DNA from: CAYNST01 sp964546435
Lineage (GTDB): Bacteria > Pseudomonadota > Gammaproteobacteria > Pseudomonadales > Cellvibrionaceae
NCBI GenBank assembly: GCA_964546435.1
Contig: CAZJKJ010000014.1
Location: forward strand, 1-64,000
DNA length: 64,000 nt
Direction of reading: 5' to 3'
Position 1 is the first letter of the stretch. Each line of letters begins with the position of its first letter. The position numbers and the translations under genes are program-made. Of the stretch, positions 54,399 to 62,936 are shown in pieces. The notes beneath the pieces were generated by a model. The model saw nothing but the letters and a program-made list of their open reading frames with translations, was not told the DNA's origin and did no database searches.

Positions 54399-56024
54399 AT
54401 GACCGCCGCCAGCCAGCCCCCGCAAGCATCGCCGCCGCGCCTGTTGCGTTCCAGTGCAGTGGTCAGCGCCATGACCATGATTTCCCGGGTTCTGGGGTTG
54501 GTGCGGGATGTGGTTTTCGCCATATTCGTGGGCGCGGCCGGGGGCGCGGATGCCTTCTTCGTGGCTTTCAAGATTCCCAATTTCCTGCGCCGCCTGTTTG
54601 CCGAAGGCGCCTTTGCGCAAGCGTTCGTGCCGGTACTGTCGGAGCTCCGGGCCAGGGGCGATCACAGCATCATCCGCCATTTTGTCAATCACATCGCCGG
54701 CTGCCTCGGTTTGTCCGTGATCATTGTATCGGCCTTCGCGGTTATGGCGGCGCCGGTGATCACGTTGCTATTCGCGCCGGGGTTCTATCTGAACGATCCC
54801 GAAAAGTACGCGTTGACTGTGGATCTTATCCGCATCACCTTTCCTTACCTGGCCTTCATTTCACTGGCGGGGTTCGCCGGTTCGATACTGAACAGTTACG
54901 ACCGCTTTGCCATTCCCGCTTTGACTCCCGTCATTCTCAATCTGGTGCTGATCACGGCGGCGATGGGGTTTGCCTCCAAGGTGGAAACGCCTTCCATGGC
55001 GCTGGCCTGGGGGGTACTGGTGGCCGGGATCCTGCAATTCGGTTTCCAGTTGCCGTTTCTGGCAAAAATCCGGCTGTTGCCGGTCCCGATTCCGGTCTGG
55101 AAGGATCCTCTGGTGAAAAAGGTACTGACCTTGATGGCGCCGGCGATATTCGGCGTGTCGGTCAGCCAGATCAACCTGCTGCTGGATACGGTGCTGGCCT
55201 CGCTGATTTCCGATGGCAGTGTTTCCTGGCTGTATTATTCCGACCGCCTGATCGAGCTGCCTCTGGGGGTGTTCGGGGTGGCCATCGCCACTGTGATCCT
55301 GCCGGCACTGTCGCGTCAGCACGCGCAGGGGAGTCAGGCGGATTATTCCCATACCCTCGACTGGGCCTTGCGCAATGTGCTGTTGATCAGCGTCCCCGCG
55401 ACCGCTGCCCTGGTGGTGCTGGCCGAGCCGTTGATCGCAACCCTGTTTCAGCACGGCGCCCGGTTTACGGCACTTGATGCCCGCATGGCCGGTTACAGCC
55501 TGGTCGCCTACGCTCTGGGGCTGAGTGCATTCATGCTCATCAAGGTGTTGATCACTGGCTATTTCTCCCGTCAGGACACCCGGACACCGGTGAAAATCGG
55601 GATCATCGCCATGGTCGCCAACATGGTGTTCAACCTGCTACTGGTGTTTCCGTTCCATTGGTGGCTGAAGGCCGGTCATGTGGGGCTGGCGCTGGCCACC
55701 ACCGTATCCGCCTTTCTCAATGCGGGTCTGCTGTTTCGCGGTCTGCGCGCCAGCGGCTTCTTTGCGATGGACCCCGGCTGGGGCCGCTATCTGGCATTGC
55801 TGTTGAGCGCGACCCTGCTGATGGCGGCGACGCTGTGGTTCGCCATTGCGCAGTTGCCGCCATTTGCCGAGCAGATCTGGTGGTTGCGGGTTATGCATCT
55901 CGGCTGGTTGTGCGTACTCGGTCTGGGGGTGTACGGCGGCGTCCTCTACGCGGGTGGCTGGCGCCTGCAGCACGTGCGGCCCGCCTTCAAATCCTCACCG
56001 CCGCGAGACCCGTCGCAATCATGA
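54399..56024 (+). CDS. murJ: Lipid II flippase MurJ
   Basis: This 541-residue MOP-family membrane protein moves lipid II across the inner membrane. It shows about 14 hydrophobic segments and the conserved N-terminal SAVVSAMTMISRVLGLVRDVV and DAFFVAFKIPNFLRRLFAEGA. The ATG at 54399 (MTAASQPPQASPP) has AAGG upstream; a longer frame from 54318 is open but lacks family support. Its stop overlaps the greB start by four bases. Confidence 0.96.
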   Translation: MTAASQPPQASPPRLLRSSAVVSAMTMISRVLGLVRDVVFAIFVGAAGGADAFFVAFKIPNFLRRLFAEGAFAQAFVPVLSELRARGDHSIIRHFVNHIAGCLGLSVIIVSAFAVMAAPVITLLFAPGFYLNDPEKYALTVDLIRITFPYLAFISLAGFAGSILNSYDRFAIPALTPVILNLVLITAAMGFASKVETPSMALAWGVLVAGILQFGFQLPFLAKIRLLPVPIPVWKDPLVKKVLTLMAPAIFGVSVSQINLLLDTVLASLISDGSVSWLYYSDRLIELPLGVFGVAIATVILPALSRQHAQGSQADYSHTLDWALRNVLLISVPATAALVVLAEPLIATLFQHGARFTALDARMAGYSLVAYALGLSAFMLIKVLITGYFSRQDTRTPVKIGIIAMVANMVFNLLLVFPFHWWLKAGHVGLALATTVSAFLNAGLLFRGLRASGFFAMDPGWGRYLALLLSATLLMAATLWFAIAQLPPFAEQIWWLRVMHLGWLCVLGLGVYGGVLYAGGWRLQHVRPAFKSSPPRDPSQS

Positions 56025-56494
56025 AAGCGAACCTGATAACCCCCGCCGGCTTTGACAAGCTCAAGCAGGAGCTGGACTGGTTATGGCGCGAAGAACGCCC
56101 CGAAGTCACCCGCAAAGTAACCTGGGCGGCGTCGTTGGGGGACCGCAGCGAAAACGCGGATTATCTCTATAACAAGAAACGGCTGCGCGAAATCGACCGT
56201 CGCGTGCGCTTCCTGCGCAAACGCCTCGCCGAGCTGCGGGTGGTGGCCTGCTCGCCCGAGCAGGCAGGCAAAGTTTATTTCGGTGCCTTCGTGCGGGTGG
56301 AAAACGAGGCCGGCGACGCGCTGGAGTTCCGCATCGTCGGCAGCGACGAAATCTACGGGGAGCGCGACGTGATCTCCATAGACTCACCCATGGCCCGGGC
56401 GTTACTGGGCAAATGCGTCGATGATGAAGCCGTCGTCACCACGCCCGGCGGCCGGGTGACCTGGATTATCGACGCGATTCGCTACCCGACATAG
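56021..56494 (+). CDS. greB: Transcription elongation factor GreB
   Basis: This 157-residue factor rescues backtracked RNA polymerase. The N-terminal coiled coil carries the acidic tip (SLGDRSENADYLYNKKRLREID) and is followed by an FKBP-like domain. The ATG at 56021 overlaps murJ (ATGA). The C-terminal ends overlap the convergent S9 peptidase gene by 29 bases. Confidence 0.95.
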   Translation: MKANLITPAGFDKLKQELDWLWREERPEVTRKVTWAASLGDRSENADYLYNKKRLREIDRRVRFLRKRLAELRVVACSPEQAGKVYFGAFVRVENEAGDALEFRIVGSDEIYGERDVISIDSPMARALLGKCVDDEAVVTTPGGRVTWIIDAIRYPT

Positions 56495-58478
56495 GTGCTC
56501 CGTTGAGATTGTGGATTTCCAGCAGCGGGGCGGCAGGTGTTTCCGGATTTGCGCTGGTCGGCCAGCCGAAGATCTGCCGGTAGAACTCGAGTTCGGCATT
56601 GAGCTGATGGGCAATATTGGCGGCCTGACGAAACCCGTGGGCCTCATCGGCGTAGGTCACAAACGCCACCGGCAGACCCCGGGCGCGCACGGCCACCACC
56701 ATGGCTTCGGCCTGATTGGGGGGCACGACTTTGTCCTCCATCCCCTGGAAGACCAGCAGCGGACACTGGATCTGATCGGCTTTGTGCAGGGGTGAACGGC
56801 GCACGTATTCCGCTTTCATGGCGGGCCAGGGGCCGACTAGAGCGTCGACATAGCGGGCTTCGAACTTGTGGGTGTCTGCCACCAGGGCTTCCAGATCGCC
56901 GATGCCGTAGAGGCTGACACCGGCGCTGAAACGGGTGCTGTCCGTCAGCGCGCACAGCACACTGAAACCGCCGGCACTGCTGCCACGAATGATGCACTGA
57001 TCCGGGTCGGCCCAGCCCAGCTCCACGGCGCGGGTGGCGGCCGCAATGAGGTCTTCCACATCCGCGATACCCCACTGACCATACAGGGCGCGCCGGTAAT
57101 CCCGCCCGAAGCCGGTACTGCCGCGATAGTTCACATCGAGCACGGCAAAGCCGCGACTGGTCCAGAACTGCACCTTGTAATTCAGCGAATTGTCGGCCGC
57201 TCCGGTGGGACCGCCGTGGCCGATAACGATAACCGGTGGGCGGGCATCCGCCGGTCCCTTGAACGCCGGGTTACGGGGCGGGTAATAGAACGCGTGGCCC
57301 TCGGCGTTGGCAGCGCCGGCGATTGGAAACGGCAGCACTCGCGCCTGGGAAAGATACTCGGTACCGGGACCGCTGGCCCCCGAGGTGGGCCGGACGGGCA
57401 CGACTCCGCTGGCATCCACCCGCCAGAGACAGGCCTGGGTGGTCTTTGACGCACCCACCAGCGCAATGCGGCCGTCCCGAACGCAGACATTGGAGATGGC
57501 GCACAGATCCGAGGCGACGGGTGTGCAGTGCCAGACGCCAAGGTTCATGTCGCGGCGCAGATACCCCATCCGCCACTCGCCCCCCTGACTCCAGCAGGCA
57601 AACAGGGTGTGGGCATCGAGGCTGCCGTACGTGGCCATCCGGAAAGTCCACTGGGGCGTGGCGAACTCTGCCGCCATGGGAGCAACGGACTGCGCGGGCG
57701 TGGTAGCGCCGGCAGCGGCGCGGTGTATCTGTTCCGCATCGAGGGTGTACAGGTTCCACCAGCCGCTGCGGTCTGACACCCAGTACAATGCCCCCTCGGC
57801 CGACCAGTGAGGCTGAAAGAGGCTCTCGGGCGCCTGCTCGCCGGCGATGCAAACGGCTGCGGTGGCGGTGTTCAGGGCCGCAAGCCACAGCCGGGTCGCA
57901 TCCCAGGGCATGTCCGGGTGATCCCAGGTAATATAGGCGAGCCAGCGGCCACAGGCAGAGACGGTCGGCGAGGCATAGAAATCGTGGCCACTGGCCACGC
58001 ACTGGAGGGCCCGGCTGTCAAGGTCGACCGCGACCAGGCGGTTTGCGGGATGACCCGGATCGCGGTGATCTTCGCACACCGCCAGCAAACGCTTGCGGTG
58101 AGGGTCCATGGTCAGGTCTGCAAAGCGGCAGGAGGGCGCAGCAGTCAGAGGGACCGGTTGCCGCGTTTCGAGATCCATGGCGTAGATCTGCTGGTCGGAT
58201 GCATTGACGAAATACAGGGTGCCACTCCACACGACGTAAACCCCGCCGCCGTATTCATGCACCTTGCTGCGAGCGCTCCAGGGGCGGGGCAGGATATCTT
58301 CGATTAGTCCGGAGGCGGTCTGCCGGACCACCACGCAACGACCGTTATCCTGGGGGCGGCTTTCAATCCAGTAGAGACATTGGGCGTCGAAAGCGGGTTC
58401 GGCCACGCGCTGGCTGGCGGCAGCCACGGTAGCGGCGGTGACGGGCGAGGTCCAGGTGCCGTAGACGGCTTCTTTCAT
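56466..58478 (-). CDS. S9 family peptidase (prolyl oligopeptidase-like)
   Basis: This 670-residue protein has an N-terminal beta-propeller of repeated WD-like blades (about residues 20-400) and a C-terminal alpha/beta hydrolase. The nucleophile Ser is in IIRGSSAGGFSVL, the Asp in FQGMEDKVVPP and the His in DEAHGFR. No signal peptide is seen. It probably cleaves short peptides; the precise specificity cannot be read. Its end overlaps greB. Confidence 0.92.
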   Translation of the reverse strand: MKEAVYGTWTSPVTAATVAAASQRVAEPAFDAQCLYWIESRPQDNGRCVVVRQTASGLIEDILPRPWSARSKVHEYGGGVYVVWSGTLYFVNASDQQIYAMDLETRQPVPLTAAPSCRFADLTMDPHRKRLLAVCEDHRDPGHPANRLVAVDLDSRALQCVASGHDFYASPTVSACGRWLAYITWDHPDMPWDATRLWLAALNTATAAVCIAGEQAPESLFQPHWSAEGALYWVSDRSGWWNLYTLDAEQIHRAAAGATTPAQSVAPMAAEFATPQWTFRMATYGSLDAHTLFACWSQGGEWRMGYLRRDMNLGVWHCTPVASDLCAISNVCVRDGRIALVGASKTTQACLWRVDASGVVPVRPTSGASGPGTEYLSQARVLPFPIAGAANAEGHAFYYPPRNPAFKGPADARPPVIVIGHGGPTGAADNSLNYKVQFWTSRGFAVLDVNYRGSTGFGRDYRRALYGQWGIADVEDLIAAATRAVELGWADPDQCIIRGSSAGGFSVLCALTDSTRFSAGVSLYGIGDLEALVADTHKFEARYVDALVGPWPAMKAEYVRRSPLHKADQIQCPLLVFQGMEDKVVPPNQAEAMVVAVRARGLPVAFVTYADEAHGFRQAANIAHQLNAELEFYRQIFGWPTSANPETPAAPLLEIHNLNGAPMSGSESRR

Positions 58479-58623
58479 GGGATGATCCCTTCAATTGGAG
58501 GAAGAGGGCAGAGGTGACTAAAATACCCCGATCGCCCCATATCGCCAAACTTCGAGACCGCGACCGCATTGTCGCAGACTGGTGAATGATCGCCATTTGA
58601 CCTGTCTTGATCCCAGGATACCC

Positions 58624-60012
58624 ATGCAGACCTTTGCGCAAAATCTTCAGAACATGATCGCCTCAGTGAAGCCCGCGCGGGTGCTGGTGGCCTTGAGCGG
58701 CGGTGTGGATTCGGTGGTGTTGCTGCACCGGGTCGCGGGGCTCAGACCCGCCGATCTTCCCGTTGTGGCCCTGCATGTCAATCATCACCTGTCGCCCCAG
58801 GCCGACGCCTGGCAGAGCTTCTGTGAGGATCTCAGCAATGGCCTGGGCCTGGCCTTTCAGCCGCTGGGGGTCATGGTGGAGGCGCGCGGCCAGGGCCTGG
58901 AGGACGCCGCCCGCCAGGCTCGCTATCGCGCACTGGGCGAGGTGATGAAGCCCGGCGATCTGTTGCTGACCGCGCACCATCAGCAGGATCAGGTGGAAAC
59001 TTTTTTCCTGAGACTGCTGCGCGGCGCTGGCTGGAAAGGGCTGGCAGCCATGGAGGCGTTGCGACCCATGGCTGCCGGGTGGCTGGGCCGGCCATTATTG
59101 CAAACGCCCCGGGAAAGCATTGTCGCGTTTGCCAGCGCTGCGGACCTGAGCTGGGTTGAAGACGAGAGCAATGCCGAGACCCGCTTCCACCGCAATCGCC
59201 TGCGGGCGCAAGTGCTGCCACCGGTGTACCGGCACTGGCCGGGCGCTGGTCGACAGATTGTCCGTTCCACGGAATTGTTGAGGGAAGCCACTGACTTGCT
59301 GCAGCAATACGGCGCGGAAGAACTGCAGCGACTGGACCGGCGCGCAGAGCGAGTGGGCGAAAGTATTGATGGCGCGAGCTGGCTGGACCTGACGCCGGCC
59401 CGTCGCTATCACGCAGTGCATACCTGGTTGTCCCTGCAGGGGTTGCGGTCCCCGGAGCGGCGCCGGTATGCGCAAATTGAGCAACTGCTGCACGCCGGCT
59501 CGGATCGGGTGCCTGCTCTAGCGTTCGGTGACAGCCTGCTGCGCCGTTATCGGCAGCGACTGTATTGTCTGCCCCCCGACTGGTCGATTCCGAATCCGCC
59601 GGAAGGGTATTCGACGGAAGGTCATTCGTGGCACGCCCAGGGCGACCCGGCGGCCATGGCCTGGGATCTGCACGAGCCCCTGACTCTGCCCGACGGGAGC
59701 CTGCTGGAAGCGCGACCGGCGGCGACCGGCTTGCGCGCGGACCGCCGTTATCACGTCACCTTCCGGGTGGCCGGGCAGCGTTCGCATCCGGCGGGGCGCC
59801 AGCACTCCCGACTGCTCAAAAAGCTGCTGCAGGACCATGGGCTCGAACCCTGGTTGCGTGACCGGCTGCCGCTGATCCTGGACGGCGAACGGCTGGCAGC
59901 GGTGGGGGACCTGTGGGTGGAGCGGGCATATTGCAGCGCCGGACCGGATCCGGCAGTCCGACTGCGCTGGTTCTATCCGCCTCCGATTGAGACGTCGGCG
60001 GGATTCTGGTAG
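58624..60012 (+). CDS. tilS: tRNA(Ile)-lysidine synthetase
   Basis: This protein of about 462 residues modifies the wobble cytidine of tRNA-Ile(CAU) to lysidine. The PP-loop is VALSGGVDSVVLLHR, followed by HQQDQVETFFLRLLRGAGWKGL and C-terminal TilS domains. The start at 58624 (MQTFAQNL) has AGGA upstream; a frame from 58582 is open too. It sits before pyrG-kdsA-eno, an arrangement seen in many gammaproteobacteria. Confidence 0.95.
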   Translation: MQTFAQNLQNMIASVKPARVLVALSGGVDSVVLLHRVAGLRPADLPVVALHVNHHLSPQADAWQSFCEDLSNGLGLAFQPLGVMVEARGQGLEDAARQARYRALGEVMKPGDLLLTAHHQQDQVETFFLRLLRGAGWKGLAAMEALRPMAAGWLGRPLLQTPRESIVAFASAADLSWVEDESNAETRFHRNRLRAQVLPPVYRHWPGAGRQIVRSTELLREATDLLQQYGAEELQRLDRRAERVGESIDGASWLDLTPARRYHAVHTWLSLQGLRSPERRRYAQIEQLLHAGSDRVPALAFGDSLLRRYRQRLYCLPPDWSIPNPPEGYSTEGHSWHAQGDPAAMAWDLHEPLTLPDGSLLEARPAATGLRADRRYHVTFRVAGQRSHPAGRQHSRLLKKLLQDHGLEPWLRDRLPLILDGERLAAVGDLWVERAYCSAGPDPAVRLRWFYPPPIETSAGFW

Positions 60013-60029
60013 GCTGGCGACCCATCTTG

Positions 60030-60188
60030 AGGGTCTATTGACGTTTCATCATCATTACTGCTGGAGGCCATTTTTTCGACTGACCAGGCAGAGGGCGTGC
60101 GGTTTGGTAGTTCCAGATAAGCGACCGATAACGACGTCAGACGAAAAATGGACCCAACAGGGGCGATGAAGAAACGTCAACAGACCCT
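60030..60188. repeat. 159-bp inverted-repeat element upstream of pyrG (MITE-like)
   Basis: The 24-base ends at 60030-60053 and 60165-60188 are reverse complements at 22 of 24 positions; the outer core is AGGGTCT-x-TTGACGTTTC. A second inverted pair lies inside (60068-60084 with 60136-60151; CCATTTTTTCG against CGAAAAATGG). No reading frame spans it. Its sequence is unrelated to the element at 38960. The layout suggests a small non-autonomous transposable element, but no target duplication is clear. Confidence 0.75.
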
Positions 60189-60298
60189 AATGCGATGGCG
60201 CACTCGTTTTTCGGTACCCTTTCCCCGGTTCTGATCAGCTTTGATCGCCTTTATACAAACGGTTCCCGTTTTTCCCTTCTGTACAGCAAAGGCATTTA

Positions 60299-61960
60299 AT
60301 GACTCGGTATATTTTTGTTACTGGTGGCGTGGTTTCCTCCTTGGGAAAGGGTATAGCGGCCGCTTCTCTCGGGGCAGTTCTGGAAGCCCGCGGGTTGAAA
60401 GTCACCATTCTCAAGCTCGACCCCTACATCAACGTCGATCCCGGCACTATGAGCCCGTTCCAGCACGGAGAAGTGTTCGTGACGGAAGACGGTGCCGAGA
60501 CCGATCTGGATCTCGGCCATTACGAGCGGTATCTGCGGACCAAAATGACCCGTCGCAACAATTTCACCACGGGTCGCGTCTATGAGACGGTCCTGCGCAA
60601 GGAACGGCGGGGCGACTACCTCGGCGGCACGGTGCAGGTGATTCCCCACGTGACCGACGAAATCAAGCGCCGCATTCTCGAAGGCGGCAAAGGCTACGAC
60701 GTCACGCTGGTCGAAATCGGCGGCACTGTGGGTGACATTGAATCGCAACCGTTTCTTGAAGCGGTCCGGCAGCTCAAGGTGGAACTGGGGCGCGAGCGCT
60801 CACTGTTGATCCACCTGACCCTGGTCCCCTATATCGCCACGGCCGGGGAGATGAAAACCAAACCCACCCAGCATTCGGTTAAAGAGCTGCGCTCCATCGG
60901 CCTGCAGCCGGATGTGTTGCTGTGCCGCTCTACCGGAATTGTGGACGAAGACTCGCGGCGCAAAATTGCCCTGTTCACGAATGTGGAAGAAAAGGCCGTG
61001 GTCCCTCTGGCCGATGCGGAAACCATTTATGCGATCCCGCGCTGGTTCAAGGATTTCGGGCTGGACCAGATCGTCTGTGAACATCTGGGCATTGAAGCGC
61101 CGGAAGCGGATCTCAGCGAGTGGGACGCGGTAGTCGACGGCAAGCTCCACCCGGACCACGAAGTCACCATCGCCATGGTGGGTAAATACATGGAGCTTCT
61201 GGATGCCTACAAATCCCTGAATGAAGCCCTGATGCACGCCGGCATACATACCCGTACCCGCGTCAATATCCACTACATCAATGCGGAAGATCTGGAAGCG
61301 AAAGGGCTCGATCTGATACGAGGTGCCGATGGCATTCTGGTCCCCGGCGGCTTCGGCGAGCGCGGTATGGAAGGCAAGCTCATGGCCGTGCGCTACGCCC
61401 GGGAAAACAAGGTTCCCTATCTCGGAATCTGTCTGGGCATGCAATCGGTGGTGATCGAGTTCGCCCGCAACGTCCTGAATCTGGAAGGGGCCAACAGCAC
61501 CGAATTTGATCGCAAGACACCGCACCCGGTCATTGGTCTGATCACCGAATGGATCAATTCCGAAGGCGAAACCGAACACCGGGATGAAAATTCAGACCTC
61601 GGCGGCACCATGCGCCTCGGCGCGCAGGAATGCCGCCTGGAAAAGCACTCCAAAACCCGGGAAATATATGGGGAAGACGTTATCGTTGAGCGTCATCGTC
61701 ACCGTTACGAAGTCAACAACCGCTATCTGGATGCCCTGCGGCATGCCGGACTGCAGATCGGCGGCTGGTCCGCGGATGACACTCTGGTGGAAATCGTCGA
61801 GATTCCGGATCACCCCTGGTTTGTCGCCTGCCAGTTCCACCCGGAATTCACCTCGACGCCACGGGACGGTCATCCGCTGTTCCGAAGTTATGTGGAAGCG
61901 GCCCTGGCGCATTCCCGTGCCGGAGATCAAGCCGCGGACACTGGGGGCGCGCACTCATGA
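60299..61960 (+). CDS. pyrG: CTP synthase
   Basis: This 553-residue enzyme aminates UTP to CTP. It has an N-terminal synthase domain (IFVTGGVVSSLGKGI, DPYINVDPGTMSPF) and a C-terminal class I glutamine amidotransferase domain, with the nucleophile Cys in LGICLGMQ and the His/Glu pair in FHPEFTSTP. The ATG at 60299 matches the family start MTRYIFVTGG. It overlaps kdsA by four bases. Confidence 0.98.
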   Translation: MTRYIFVTGGVVSSLGKGIAAASLGAVLEARGLKVTILKLDPYINVDPGTMSPFQHGEVFVTEDGAETDLDLGHYERYLRTKMTRRNNFTTGRVYETVLRKERRGDYLGGTVQVIPHVTDEIKRRILEGGKGYDVTLVEIGGTVGDIESQPFLEAVRQLKVELGRERSLLIHLTLVPYIATAGEMKTKPTQHSVKELRSIGLQPDVLLCRSTGIVDEDSRRKIALFTNVEEKAVVPLADAETIYAIPRWFKDFGLDQIVCEHLGIEAPEADLSEWDAVVDGKLHPDHEVTIAMVGKYMELLDAYKSLNEALMHAGIHTRTRVNIHYINAEDLEAKGLDLIRGADGILVPGGFGERGMEGKLMAVRYARENKVPYLGICLGMQSVVIEFARNVLNLEGANSTEFDRKTPHPVIGLITEWINSEGETEHRDENSDLGGTMRLGAQECRLEKHSKTREIYGEDVIVERHRHRYEVNNRYLDALRHAGLQIGGWSADDTLVEIVEIPDHPWFVACQFHPEFTSTPRDGHPLFRSYVEAALAHSRAGDQAADTGGAHS

Positions 61961-62805
61961 ATCAGGTGATCACCGTCGCCGGGATTCCGGTCGCCAACGA
62001 TAAGCCGATGGTACTCTTCGGCGGCATGAACGTGCTGGAATCGCGCGAACTGGCGCTGCGTGTCGCCGAAAAATATGTGGAAGTAACGCAACGGCTGGGT
62101 ATTCCCTACGTATTCAAGGCGTCCTTCGACAAAGCCAACCGTTCGTCGATCCATTCTTATCGCGGCCCCGGCCTGGACGAAGGGTTGAGGATCTTCGCCG
62201 ATATCAAGGCTGCTTTCGGCGTGCCGGTCATCACCGATGTACACGAACCGGAGCAGGCGGCGGCGGTAGCGGAGGTTTGTGACGTCATCCAGCTGCCGGC
62301 TTTTCTGGCCCGGCAAACTGATCTGGTGGTGGCCATGGCCAGGACCGGCGCGGTCATCAACGTCAAAAAGCCGCAGTTTCTCAGCCCTGCGCAGATCAAG
62401 AATATTGTCGAGAAAATCCGTGAGTGCGGTAACGAGCAGATCATCCTGTGTGAGCGCGGCAGCTGTTTCGGTTACGACAATCTGGTGGTCGACATGCTGG
62501 GGTTTCGCACCATGCGGGAAGTCAGCGGGGGTTTGCCGGTTATTTTTGACGTCACCCATTCGTTGCAGATTCGCGAAGCGACCGGCGCGGCATCCGGTGG
62601 TCGGCGTCAGCAGGTGCTGGAGCTTGCCAGAGCCGGAGTCGCGGTCGGTCTGGCGGGGCTGTTTCTGGAAGCGCACCCAGATCCGGATCGGGCCAGATGT
62701 GATGGCCCCAGCGCCTTGCCCTTGGACCAGCTGGAGCCCTTCCTCGCTCAGCTTTGGGCTCTGGATACGCTGATCAAGGGGCAACCGCCGCTGGAAATCC
62801 GGTAA
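61957..62805 (+). CDS. kdsA: KDO 8-phosphate synthase
   Basis: This 282-residue aldolase condenses phosphoenolpyruvate and arabinose 5-phosphate for lipopolysaccharide. Motifs are FKASFDKANRSS, the DVHEPEQA segment and CERGSCFGYDNLVVDM. The start overlaps pyrG (ATGA). eno follows after 131 bases. The gene implies an outer membrane with KDO. Confidence 0.97.
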   Translation: MNQVITVAGIPVANDKPMVLFGGMNVLESRELALRVAEKYVEVTQRLGIPYVFKASFDKANRSSIHSYRGPGLDEGLRIFADIKAAFGVPVITDVHEPEQAAAVAEVCDVIQLPAFLARQTDLVVAMARTGAVINVKKPQFLSPAQIKNIVEKIRECGNEQIILCERGSCFGYDNLVVDMLGFRTMREVSGGLPVIFDVTHSLQIREATGAASGGRRQQVLELARAGVAVGLAGLFLEAHPDPDRARCDGPSALPLDQLEPFLAQLWALDTLIKGQPPLEIR

Positions 62806-62936
62806 GGCGCAACCCGGACGCCCCGCAGTACAGAATCCGGTTTTAACAGTCATCAATCCAGTTTTTCAAATTGCGCGTGCCCGAATGGCGGGCGCACGTT
62901 CTAATCATCATCGAGATTAATCGGGGATACAGCTCC

